Made by a program: the position numbers and the translations under genes. The notes beneath the pieces are model-generated. The model was not told the DNA's origin. It did not search any database and worked only from the letters and a program-made list of their open reading frames with translations. Of a DNA stretch of 18,050 bases, positions 6,772 to 13,308 are shown one piece after another. The stretch is from an uncultured Actinomycetes bacterium (GTDB taxonomy: Bacteria; Actinomycetota; Actinomycetes; S36-B12), in the NCBI GenBank assembly GCA_903848435.1, contig CAINGG010000158.1, positions 1 through 18,050 of the forward strand, in the 5' to 3' direction. Position 1 is the stretch's first letter. Each line of letters starts with the position of its first letter.

Positions 6772-8202
6772 GTGTCCCGCACGTATGAGGTGCGCACCTA
6801 CGGGTGCCAGATGAACGCTCACGACTCCGAGCGGATCTCCGGCGTGCTCGAAGACGCGGGCTACCGACAGGTCGCCGATGGGCAGGCGCCCGACCTGGTC
6901 GTGTTCAACACCTGCGCCGTGCGGGAGAACGCCGACAATCGGCTCTACGGCAACCTCGGGCATCTGGCGCCGGTCAAGGCGTCGACGCCGGGCATGCAGA
7001 TCGCGGTCGGCGGGTGCCTCGCGCAGAAGGACCGCGGCGAGGTCGTGCGTCGCGCCCCGTGGGTCGATGTCGTCTTCGGCACTCACAATCTCGGGTCGCT
7101 GCCGGTCCTCCTCGAGCGTGCCCGGATCGAGGAGGAAGCCCAGGTCGAGATCCTCGAGAGCCTCGAGGTCTTCCCGTCCACGCTCCCCACGCGCCGGGAG
7201 TCGGCGTACGCCGCATGGGTGTCGATCAGCGTGGGATGCAACAACACGTGCACGTTCTGCATCGTCCCGGCATTGCGCGGCCGCGAGAAGGATCGTCGAC
7301 CGGGCGACATCCTGGCTGAGATTCGGGCCCTCGTGGCCGAGGGGGTCATCGAGGTGACGCTCCTCGGGCAGAACGTCAACGCCTACGGCGTGGAGTTCGG
7401 CGATCGCGAGGCGTTCGCCGAACTTCTCCGCGCCTGCGGAGACGTCGAAGGCCTGGAGCGCGTGCGCTTCACCAGCCCGCACCCGCGGGACTTCACCGAC
7501 GACGTCATCGCCGCCATGGCCGAGACGCCCAACGTGATGCCGCAACTGCACATGCCGCTGCAGAGCGGCTCCGACCGCGTCCTCCAGGCCATGCGCCGCT
7601 CCTATCGCGCCGATCGCTACCTGGGGATCATCGAGCGCGTGCGCGCGGCCATGCCCGACGCTGCCATCACGACCGACATCATCGTCGGCTTTCCAGGCGA
7701 GACCGAGGACGACTTCCAGGGCACCCTGGACGTCGTACGGGCCGCACGCTTTGCCAGCGCCTTCACGTTCCAGTACTCCCAGCGTCCCGGCACCCCCGCG
7801 GCCACCATGTCCGATCAGGTGCCCAAGCAGGTCGTGCAGGACCGCTATGACCGGCTGCTCGCGCTCGTCGAGGACATCGCCTGGGCCGAGAACAAGACGT
7901 TGGTCGGGCGAACTGTCGACGTACTCGTTGCCGAGGGGGAGGGGCGCAAGGACGGCTCTACCGCTCGCATCTCGGGGCGGGCCGCCGACAACCGGCTCGT
8001 GCACGTGACGCCATCAGTCGAGCTCCCGACGCCGCGCCCCGGCGACATGATGACCGCCGAGGTCACGTACGCCGCCCCACACCACCTGGTCGCCGATCGC
8101 ATGCTCGGGATTCGCGCCACGCGAGCGGGCGACGCGTGGCAGGCGCGGGCATCCGAGCCACCCGCAGGAGTGCTCCTGCCCATGCCCGCCCTGCGCCCAT
8201 GA
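6772..8202 (+). CDS. miaB: MiaB, tRNA-2-methylthio-N6-dimethylallyladenosine synthase
   Basis: This 476-residue methylthiotransferase adds the 2-methylthio group to i6A37 of tRNAs that read codons starting with U. The first Fe-S cluster ligands are Cys12 (YGCQMN), Cys48 (NTCAVREN) and Cys82 (GGCLAQ). The radical-SAM cluster motif CxxxCxxC is at Cys156, Cys160 and Cys163 (GCNNTCTFC). GFPGETEDDF and a C-terminal TRAM domain (about 390-450) follow as expected. An open frame extends upstream to 6670 inside the exporter gene, but GTG at 6772 yields the family N-terminus (RTYEVRTYGCQMN) and sits 6 nt after a -10-like TACCCT. Its stop overlaps the miaA start as ATGA, so the two enzymes of the pathway are coupled; MiaA makes the substrate for MiaB. 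Confidence 0.95.
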   Translation: MSRTYEVRTYGCQMNAHDSERISGVLEDAGYRQVADGQAPDLVVFNTCAVRENADNRLYGNLGHLAPVKASTPGMQIAVGGCLAQKDRGEVVRRAPWVDVVFGTHNLGSLPVLLERARIEEEAQVEILESLEVFPSTLPTRRESAYAAWVSISVGCNNTCTFCIVPALRGREKDRRPGDILAEIRALVAEGVIEVTLLGQNVNAYGVEFGDREAFAELLRACGDVEGLERVRFTSPHPRDFTDDVIAAMAETPNVMPQLHMPLQSGSDRVLQAMRRSYRADRYLGIIERVRAAMPDAAITTDIIVGFPGETEDDFQGTLDVVRAARFASAFTFQYSQRPGTPAATMSDQVPKQVVQDRYDRLLALVEDIAWAENKTLVGRTVDVLVAEGEGRKDGSTARISGRAADNRLVHVTPSVELPTPRPGDMMTAEVTYAAPHHLVADRMLGIRATRAGDAWQARASEPPAGVLLPMPALRP

Positions 8203-9080
8203 CAGTGATCGCGATCGTCGGACCCACCGCGGTCGGCAAGTCCGACCTCGCCGTCCGGTTGGCGCTGGCCCTGGGTGCGGAGATCGTGTCGGCCGACTCG
8301 ATACAGGCGTACGTCGGCATGGACATCGGCACCGCCAAGCCGGGGATGGACGAACGCCGCGGGGTGCCCCACCACATGATCGACGTCTGGCAGCCCGATC
8401 AAGAGGTCAGCGTGGTGGCCTTCCGAGACCGCGCACGCGATGCCATCCGCGAGGCGCTCGATCGCGGGCGCCCGGTGATCGTCGTCGGAGGCTCGTGGCT
8501 CTACGTGCAGGCCATCCTGGACGAGATGGACTTCCCCGGGACCGATCCTGCGCTGCGTGCCCGATTGGAGACCGAGCTTGCTGAGGTGGGACCACAGGCC
8601 ATGCACCAGCGGCTGGCTTCCCTCGATCCGGAGGCGGCCGCGGCGATCCTGCCCACCAATGGGAGGCGCATCGTGCGCGCCCTGGAGGTCGTCGAGCTCA
8701 CCGGCTCCTTTACGGCGCGACTGCCCGAGTCGCGCGCCTGGATGACGGCGGCGTGGATCGGCCTGGTGAGCGATCGCGTCATGCTCGACGCGCGTATCAC
8801 CGAGCGCGTGGATCTCATGTGGCAGCAGGGACTGGTCGCGGAAGTGCGTGCGCTTCGCGAGCGCGGCATCGGACGAACCGCGCGGGGGGCGCTCGGCTAC
8901 CGGCAGGTCCTGGAGGCGATCGAGGGAGAGGGTGACCTCGAGGGCGCCCGGCGCGCCACCATCGACGGCACCCGGAAATTCGCCAGACGTCAGGAGCGCC
9001 GATTCCGCCAGGACGAGCGGATCCGCTGGGTTGTTGCCGGACCTGATGCCTTGGACGCCACCCTCGCCCACCTGCGTTGA
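8199..9080 (+). CDS. miaA: MiaA, tRNA dimethylallyltransferase
   Basis: The 293-residue enzyme transfers the dimethylallyl group from DMAPP to N6 of A37 in tRNA. Visible features are the P-loop GPTAVGKS at residues 8-15, SADSIQAYVGMDIGTAKP near 31-48, PHHMIDV near 58, the GGSWLYVQAIL segment, and LGYRQVLEAIEG near 233-244. Length matches the family. The ATG at 8199 overlaps the miaB stop by 4 nt (ATGA); an open frame starting at 8136 inside miaB was rejected because the family N-terminus begins at MTVIAIVGPT. The final Arg codon and the TGA stop lie inside the left arm of a 22-bp inverted repeat that should act as terminator. Confidence 0.96.
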   Translation: MTVIAIVGPTAVGKSDLAVRLALALGAEIVSADSIQAYVGMDIGTAKPGMDERRGVPHHMIDVWQPDQEVSVVAFRDRARDAIREALDRGRPVIVVGGSWLYVQAILDEMDFPGTDPALRARLETELAEVGPQAMHQRLASLDPEAAAAILPTNGRRIVRALEVVELTGSFTARLPESRAWMTAAWIGLVSDRVMLDARITERVDLMWQQGLVAEVRALRERGIGRTARGALGYRQVLEAIEGEGDLEGARRATIDGTRKFARRQERRFRQDERIRWVVAGPDALDATLAHLR

Positions 9081-9138
9081 GTGGCGGGTTGTGCTGTGCC
9101 CACACGGCGTGTCGGGCAGCACAACCCGCCACTCAACG
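9075..9138. terminator. Very long perfect inverted repeat between convergent genes
   Basis: The arms at 9075-9096 and 9117-9138 are perfect 22-bp inverted copies around a 20-nt centre. The centre can fold further: CCC 9099-9101 with GGG 9114-9116, and ACAC 9102-9105 with GTGT 9109-9112. The left arm holds the last codon and stop of miaA (CGT TGA) and the right arm holds the same CGT TGA of the convergent deacetylase gene. It would work in both directions as a terminator or RNA 3'-end stabiliser. No run of T follows on either strand. A mobile palindromic repeat is the alternative. Confidence 0.75.
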
Positions 9139-9888
9139 GGCAGGCGGGGGGACGGCGACGTAGTACTCGGTGCCGAGCAGCTTGCGGAAGGCGAAGTCCG
9201 GCAGGCGGTTCAATATGGCGAGGGTGCGGATGGAATCGTCGGCCGCGGCCTGGCTGGCATGGGCGGCGAGGCTGGCGCGCTTGGCCGCGAGGTGGCGCGT
9301 GACGTCCACTCGGTGGGTGATCTTACGGCGCGGGGTCCAGGCGTTCGCGAACTCCGAAGGATCGAACTGAGCCGGGGTGAGTCGCGTTGCTGCTGCGAGG
9401 CGCACGGCCGTCGTAATGGGTTCGCGAGGCATGGTTGCCTCGAACAAGCGGGCGGTCGGTGAGAGCCTCGCAGCCTCGCGCACGCACGCATGCACGTGCA
9501 CGTGGTCGGGATGGCCGTAGCCTCCCGAGGGGTCATAGCCGATGAGGATGCCTGCAGACTCCTCGGCAATGAGGTCGGCAAGGCGAGCGCTGATCTCTGG
9601 CACCGGCGCGAAGGCGAAGCCCCCGGGTGCCGATCCATCGCGACCGGAGTCGGCGTAGCCGAGATGCACCACGCGCGCCACACCGAGCAATCGGGCCGAC
9701 TCCTCGACCTCGGCCCGCCGCACGTCGGCGAGCCCGTCGCGGTAGTCGGCCGAGGTCAGGCCCGCGCCCCCGTCCGTGGCCACGACGAGCACGACCCGCT
9801 GGCCCTCGGCGGCGGCGCGCGCCATCGTGCCCGACGTCAGCAGGGCCTCATCGTCGGGATGCGCGTGCACGAAGACCAGGGTGGCCAC
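9133..9888 (-). CDS. PIG-L family zinc-dependent N-deacetylase
   Basis: The 251-residue protein carries AHPDDE at residues 9-14 and GHPDHVHVH at 125-133, the metal-binding signatures of the GlcNAc-PI/PIG-L (LmbE-like) family. By analogy with MshB, His10, Asp13 and His129 would bind zinc, with Asp12 as the base. The family removes acetyl groups from N-acetylglucosamine conjugates or splits mycothiol conjugates. It is shorter than typical MshB or Mca (about 290 residues), so neither name is assigned. GTG at 9888 was chosen because GAGG lies 8 nt before it; GTG at 9894 and a longer start at 9954, which would overlap the divergent glycosyltransferase, are less likely. The gene converges on miaA and ends inside the shared inverted repeat. 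Confidence 0.85.
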   Translation of the reverse strand: MATLVFVHAHPDDEALLTSGTMARAAAEGQRVVLVVATDGGAGLTSADYRDGLADVRRAEVEESARLLGVARVVHLGYADSGRDGSAPGGFAFAPVPEISARLADLIAEESAGILIGYDPSGGYGHPDHVHVHACVREAARLSPTARLFEATMPREPITTAVRLAAATRLTPAQFDPSEFANAWTPRRKITHRVDVTRHLAAKRASLAAHASQAAADDSIRTLAILNRLPDFAFRKLLGTEYYVAVPPPAR

Positions 9889-9934
9889 GGGCACATCCTC
9901 GCGCGGGGCGGACCAGGCTGCACACCCGAGGGCG

Positions 9935-9940
9935 TAACGT
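9935..9940 (+). promoter_or_regulatory. Probable -10 box of the glycosyltransferase gene (leaderless start)
   Basis: TAACGT is followed by CGGGGG and then GTG at 9947, so a start site 7 nt downstream would coincide with the start codon. The 58-bp gap to the divergent deacetylase gene must also hold that gene's promoter, for which no convincing hexamer was found. Confidence 0.48.
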
Positions 9941-9946
9941 CGGGGG

Positions 9947-11071
9947 GTGCGCATCGCTCACGTCTCGGATTGCTACCTGCCGCGCACCGGCGGGATCGAG
10001 ACCCAGGTGCGCTCGTTGGCCCTGGCGCAGGCGGCCCGCGGTCACGACGTACGCATCATCACGGCCTCGCCGGGGCACGGCGACGTGAGATCCGGGCGTG
10101 ACAGCGTCGATGGCCTGTCGGTGGAGCGCATCGCCGTGTCGCTGCCCGGTGAGATCCCCCTTCATCCGCGCACGCGGGCGCGAGTCGTCGAGAGCCTGAT
10201 CGCAAACCCCGTCGATGTCATCCACGTGCACGCGGGAGTGGTCTCGCCGTTCGCCTGGGGCGGCGTACGCGCGGCGCACGAACTCACCATCCCCACGGTG
10301 GTCACGGTGCACAGCGTGTGGGGTCCATTGGCCCGGCCGGCCTTCGGCGCGTCCAACTCCCTGGTGCGCTGGGCCTCCTGGGGTGTCGTCCTGTCGGCCG
10401 TCAGCCAGGTGGCGGCCGACCGGGTGAGCGAGGCCGTCGGCGTCGACGTGGATGTCCTGCCCAATGGCATCGACGCTTCTGCTTGGCGACCCCAGCAGCC
10501 CTGGACGCCGCAGCCCGGCGAGCTGCGCGTGGTTTCCGTGCTGCGACTTGCGCCACGCAAGCGCGTCGGGGCTCTCCTACGAGCGGTTGCGCGCGCATCC
10601 GTGCTGCTCGCCCCTGATGTCCGGGTGCGCGCCATGATCATCGGCGACGGACCGGAGCGCGGCAGGGCCGAGCGGCTGGCCGGGCGGCTGGGCATCGACG
10701 CGACATTCACCGGCCGACTGCCCGCGCGCCTCATCCGGGCGCGCTTTGCCGGGTCCGACGTCTTCGTGCAGGCCTCGGTCAAGGAGTCCTTCGGCATCGC
10801 GGCCCTCGAGGCCCGGTGTGCCGGCCTGCCCGTGATCGCCCGGGCCCAGACCGGATCGGGGGAGTTCATCGCCGACGGCCTCAACGGCTTCCTGGCCGCC
10901 GACGACGCGATGCTGGCCGACCGGCTCGTGCTCTTGGGTGGCGACCCCGATCTCCTCGCGCGCATGCATGCCGTCAACGCCTCCACTGAGCCCGACCAGA
11001 CCTGGGCCCGTGTGTGCGACCGTGCACAGGCCCTGTACGCCAGGGCTGGTGCAGGTCCCGGCAGCGCCTAG
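9947..11071 (+). CDS. GT4-family glycosyltransferase (GT-B fold)
   Basis: The 374-residue protein has the two-domain GT-B pattern. MRIAHVSDCYLPRTGGIETQ at the N-terminus holds the acceptor-side Gly-Gly loop (15-16). VIHVHAG (91-97) and VTVHSVWGP (119-127) follow, then LPNGID (171-176). In the donor domain are VSVLRLAPRKR (197-206), IIGDGPERGR and ESFGIAALEARCAG with the retaining GT4 EX7E pair Glu280 and Glu288. Donor and acceptor cannot be told; relatives act in phosphatidylinositol mannoside, mycothiol or capsule synthesis. It starts at GTG 9947 with a -10-like TAACGT 6 nt before. The divergent gene is a PIG-L deacetylase, a partner type for N-acetylhexosaminyltransferases. Its stop codon TAG forms part of the dapF -10-like hexamer. 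Confidence 0.87.
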   Translation: MRIAHVSDCYLPRTGGIETQVRSLALAQAARGHDVRIITASPGHGDVRSGRDSVDGLSVERIAVSLPGEIPLHPRTRARVVESLIANPVDVIHVHAGVVSPFAWGGVRAAHELTIPTVVTVHSVWGPLARPAFGASNSLVRWASWGVVLSAVSQVAADRVSEAVGVDVDVLPNGIDASAWRPQQPWTPQPGELRVVSVLRLAPRKRVGALLRAVARASVLLAPDVRVRAMIIGDGPERGRAERLAGRLGIDATFTGRLPARLIRARFAGSDVFVQASVKESFGIAALEARCAGLPVIARAQTGSGEFIADGLNGFLAADDAMLADRLVLLGGDPDLLARMHAVNASTEPDQTWARVCDRAQALYARAGAGPGSA

Positions 11072-11074
11072 GCT
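11069..11074 (+). promoter_or_regulatory. Probable -10 box of dapF, built on the upstream stop codon
   Basis: TAGGCT begins with the TAG stop of the glycosyltransferase gene and is followed by GGGCGC and the GTG start of dapF at 11081. The 6-nt spacing predicts transcription from the first base of the start codon. No ribosome site precedes the GTG. Confidence 0.48.
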
Positions 11075-11080
11075 GGGCGC

Positions 11081-11926
11081 GTGACCTCCGGACCCATCCC
11101 CGTCATCAAGGGGCACGGCACCGGCAATGACTTCATCCTCATCCCCGACCTCGAGGGTCGGATCGAGATGACCGCCGACATGGCTGCCGACCTGTGTGAC
11201 CGCCGACTCGGGCTGGGTGGCGACGGCGTGCTGCGCATCGTGCGCTGCGACGCCGACGACGACCCAGCGGCGACGGGCGCCGAGATCTTCATGGACTACC
11301 GCAACTCCGACGGGTCCCTGGCCCAGATGTGCGGCAACGGCATCCGCGTCTTCGCCGCGTATCTCGTGGAGCAGGGCCTAGCCGATCCAGCTGGCATGGA
11401 CATCGCCACCCGGGGCGGCGTGCGACATGTCTTCTGCCGACCCGATGGGTTGTACGACGTGGCCATGGGCCCGGCGCTCGAACTCCCCGGAGTTCCGTCC
11501 GTCGCGGTGGGACGCATGGCCTTCCCGGCGAGCGCGATCGCGATGCCCAATCCGCATGCGGTTGTCTTCGTCGGTTCCCTCGATGCTGCGGGTTCACTGG
11601 ACGAGCCACCCGACGTCAAGCCGGACGACTTCTTCCCCGAGGGCGTCAATGTCGAGTTCGTCCAGGAGATCGCCCCGGGCCATATCGCGATGCGCGTGCA
11701 CGAGCGCGGCTCGGGCGAGACCCTGTCCTGCGGCACCGGCGCATGCGCAGCCGCCTACGTCGCGCGCCGCCGCCCTGGAGCGCAACCCGATGGCCCCGTC
11801 CGCGTCGACGTGCCCGGCGGCACGCTGCTCGTCGACGAGGCCGAGGACGGCATGCATCTCATCGGCCCCGCCGAGATCGTCGCCGAAGGTGAGCTCTCAC
11901 CCGGCTGGGTCGCCCGTTGGGAGTAG
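11081..11926 (+). CDS. dapF: DapF, diaminopimelate epimerase
   Basis: The 281-residue enzyme converts LL- to meso-diaminopimelate for lysine and peptidoglycan synthesis. GHGTGNDFILI at residues 11-21 is the family N-terminus. The two catalytic cysteines are Cys84 in MCGNGIR and Cys217 in LSCGTGACAAA, and GVNVEFV (188-194) is the usual segment between them. GTG at 11081 is 9 nt beyond the previous stop and shows a leaderless promoter pattern. The gene overlaps hflX by 10 nt, so dapF, hflX and dinG probably form one operon. The protein looks complete and cytoplasmic. Confidence 0.96.
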   Translation: MTSGPIPVIKGHGTGNDFILIPDLEGRIEMTADMAADLCDRRLGLGGDGVLRIVRCDADDDPAATGAEIFMDYRNSDGSLAQMCGNGIRVFAAYLVEQGLADPAGMDIATRGGVRHVFCRPDGLYDVAMGPALELPGVPSVAVGRMAFPASAIAMPNPHAVVFVGSLDAAGSLDEPPDVKPDDFFPEGVNVEFVQEIAPGHIAMRVHERGSGETLSCGTGACAAAYVARRRPGAQPDGPVRVDVPGGTLLVDEAEDGMHLIGPAEIVAEGELSPGWVARWE

Positions 11927-13308
11927 ACGACGAGATCACCCCGCTGACCGGTGAACTCGACCTCGAGGACCGACAGGCACTGCGTCGCGTAGCCGGCCTG
12001 TCGACCGAGCTCCAGGACGTCACCGAGGTTGAGTACCGCCAGGTGCGACTGGAGCAGGTGGTGCTCGTCGGCGTCTGGACCGAGGGCACGGCCTGGCAGG
12101 CCGAACGCAGCCTGGTCGAACTCGCCCGTCTTGCAGAGACGGCTGGCGCACAGGTGCTCGAGGGGCTCATCCAGCGCCGCGACCGGCCGGACCCCGCGAC
12201 CTACATCGGGTCTGGCAAGGCCCAGGAGTTGCGCCGAGTCGTGGTAGCCACCGGCGCCGACACGGTCATCTGCGACGGCGAGCTCACGCCCGGCCAGCTG
12301 CGACACCTGGAGGACGTGGTCAAGGTCAAGGTGGTCGACCGCACCTGGCTGATCCTCGACATCTTCGCCCAGCACGCGCGCAGCAAGGCCGGTCGTGCGC
12401 AGGTGTCACTGGCGCAGATGGAATACCTGCTCCCGCGGCTGCGTGGCTGGGGCGAGTCCCTGAGCCGGCAGGCGGGCGGTCGCGCGGGCGGCGCGACGGG
12501 CGGCGTGGGCACGCGCGGTCCGGGCGAGACCAAGATCGAGACCGATCGCCGGCGCATCCGCGACCAGATGAGCGCGCTGCGCAAGCAACTCAAGGAGATG
12601 GAGCGCGTACGCCGCACCCAGCGCAGCGGGCGGCGCCGCTCGGGCACGCCAGCCGTCGCGATCGCGGGCTACACCAATGCCGGCAAGTCCAGTCTGCTCA
12701 ATCGGCTGACCGGCGCCGGCGTCCTGGTCGAGGACGAGCTCTTCGCCACCCTCGACCCGACCGTGCGCCGACTGGAGCTTCCGAGCGGTCGCGCGTGCAC
12801 CGTGGCCGACACGGTCGGCTTCGTCCGGCACCTGCCGCACCACCTCGTGGAGGCCTTCCGGTCCACGCTGGAGGAGGTCACCGAGGCTGATCTCGTGCTG
12901 CACGTCGTCGACGGGTCGGATGCCGAACCGGAGGAGCAGATGTCGGCGGTGCGCGAGGTGCTCTCCGAGATCGGCGCGGGCAACCTGCCTGAGCTCATTG
13001 TCATCAACAAGTGCGATATGGCCGATCCCATGGACATCGCGCGGCTGCGCCGCCAGGAGCCCGACGCCGTCATCGTGTCGGCACGCACGGGTGAGGGGAT
13101 CCCCGAACTTCTCGCGGCACTCGACGCCCGCCTGCCCCATCCCGAGGTTGACATCGATCTCGTGGTGCCCTACGACCGCGGTGACCTCATCGCGCAGGCA
13201 CATGAGCGCGGAGAGGTCATCGCCGAGGAGCACCTCGCCGATGGCACGCGACTGAAGGCGCGCGTCTCGCCCGAGTTGGCCGCGCGCCTGCAGGCCGCCG
13301 CCCGATGA
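11917..13308 (+). CDS. hflX: HflX ribosome-associated GTPase
   Basis: The 463-residue protein has the HflX N-terminal domain (ATYIGSGKAQEL and LSPGQ-like GELTPGQLRHLE), the glycine-rich and helical linker with RGPGETKIETDRRRIRDQ, and a GTPase domain. G1 is GYTNAGKS (251-258), G3 is DTVGF (298-302) and G4 is NKCD (364-367). HflX splits stalled or heat-damaged 70S ribosomes and, in mycobacteria, is linked to antibiotic tolerance and hypoxia. The best start is TTG at 11917, inside the end of dapF; no better ATG or GTG fits before the conserved region, so the start is less certain than the gene. Its TGA overlaps the dinG ATG (ATGA). Confidence 0.93.
   Translation: MGVDDEITPLTGELDLEDRQALRRVAGLSTELQDVTEVEYRQVRLEQVVLVGVWTEGTAWQAERSLVELARLAETAGAQVLEGLIQRRDRPDPATYIGSGKAQELRRVVVATGADTVICDGELTPGQLRHLEDVVKVKVVDRTWLILDIFAQHARSKAGRAQVSLAQMEYLLPRLRGWGESLSRQAGGRAGGATGGVGTRGPGETKIETDRRRIRDQMSALRKQLKEMERVRRTQRSGRRRSGTPAVAIAGYTNAGKSSLLNRLTGAGVLVEDELFATLDPTVRRLELPSGRACTVADTVGFVRHLPHHLVEAFRSTLEEVTEADLVLHVVDGSDAEPEEQMSAVREVLSEIGAGNLPELIVINKCDMADPMDIARLRRQEPDAVIVSARTGEGIPELLAALDARLPHPEVDIDLVVPYDRGDLIAQAHERGEVIAEEHLADGTRLKARVSPELAARLQAAAR

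Noticed and set aside
6586..8004. 472-residue minus-strand frame opposite miaB
   Set aside because: It is antisense to a fully recognisable miaB, has no motif of its own and reflects G+C-driven lack of stop codons.
9133..11071. Naming the deacetylase mshB and the glycosyltransferase mshA
   Set aside because: Domain types fit, but the deacetylase is about 40 residues short and no diagnostic residues separate these from other family members by eye.
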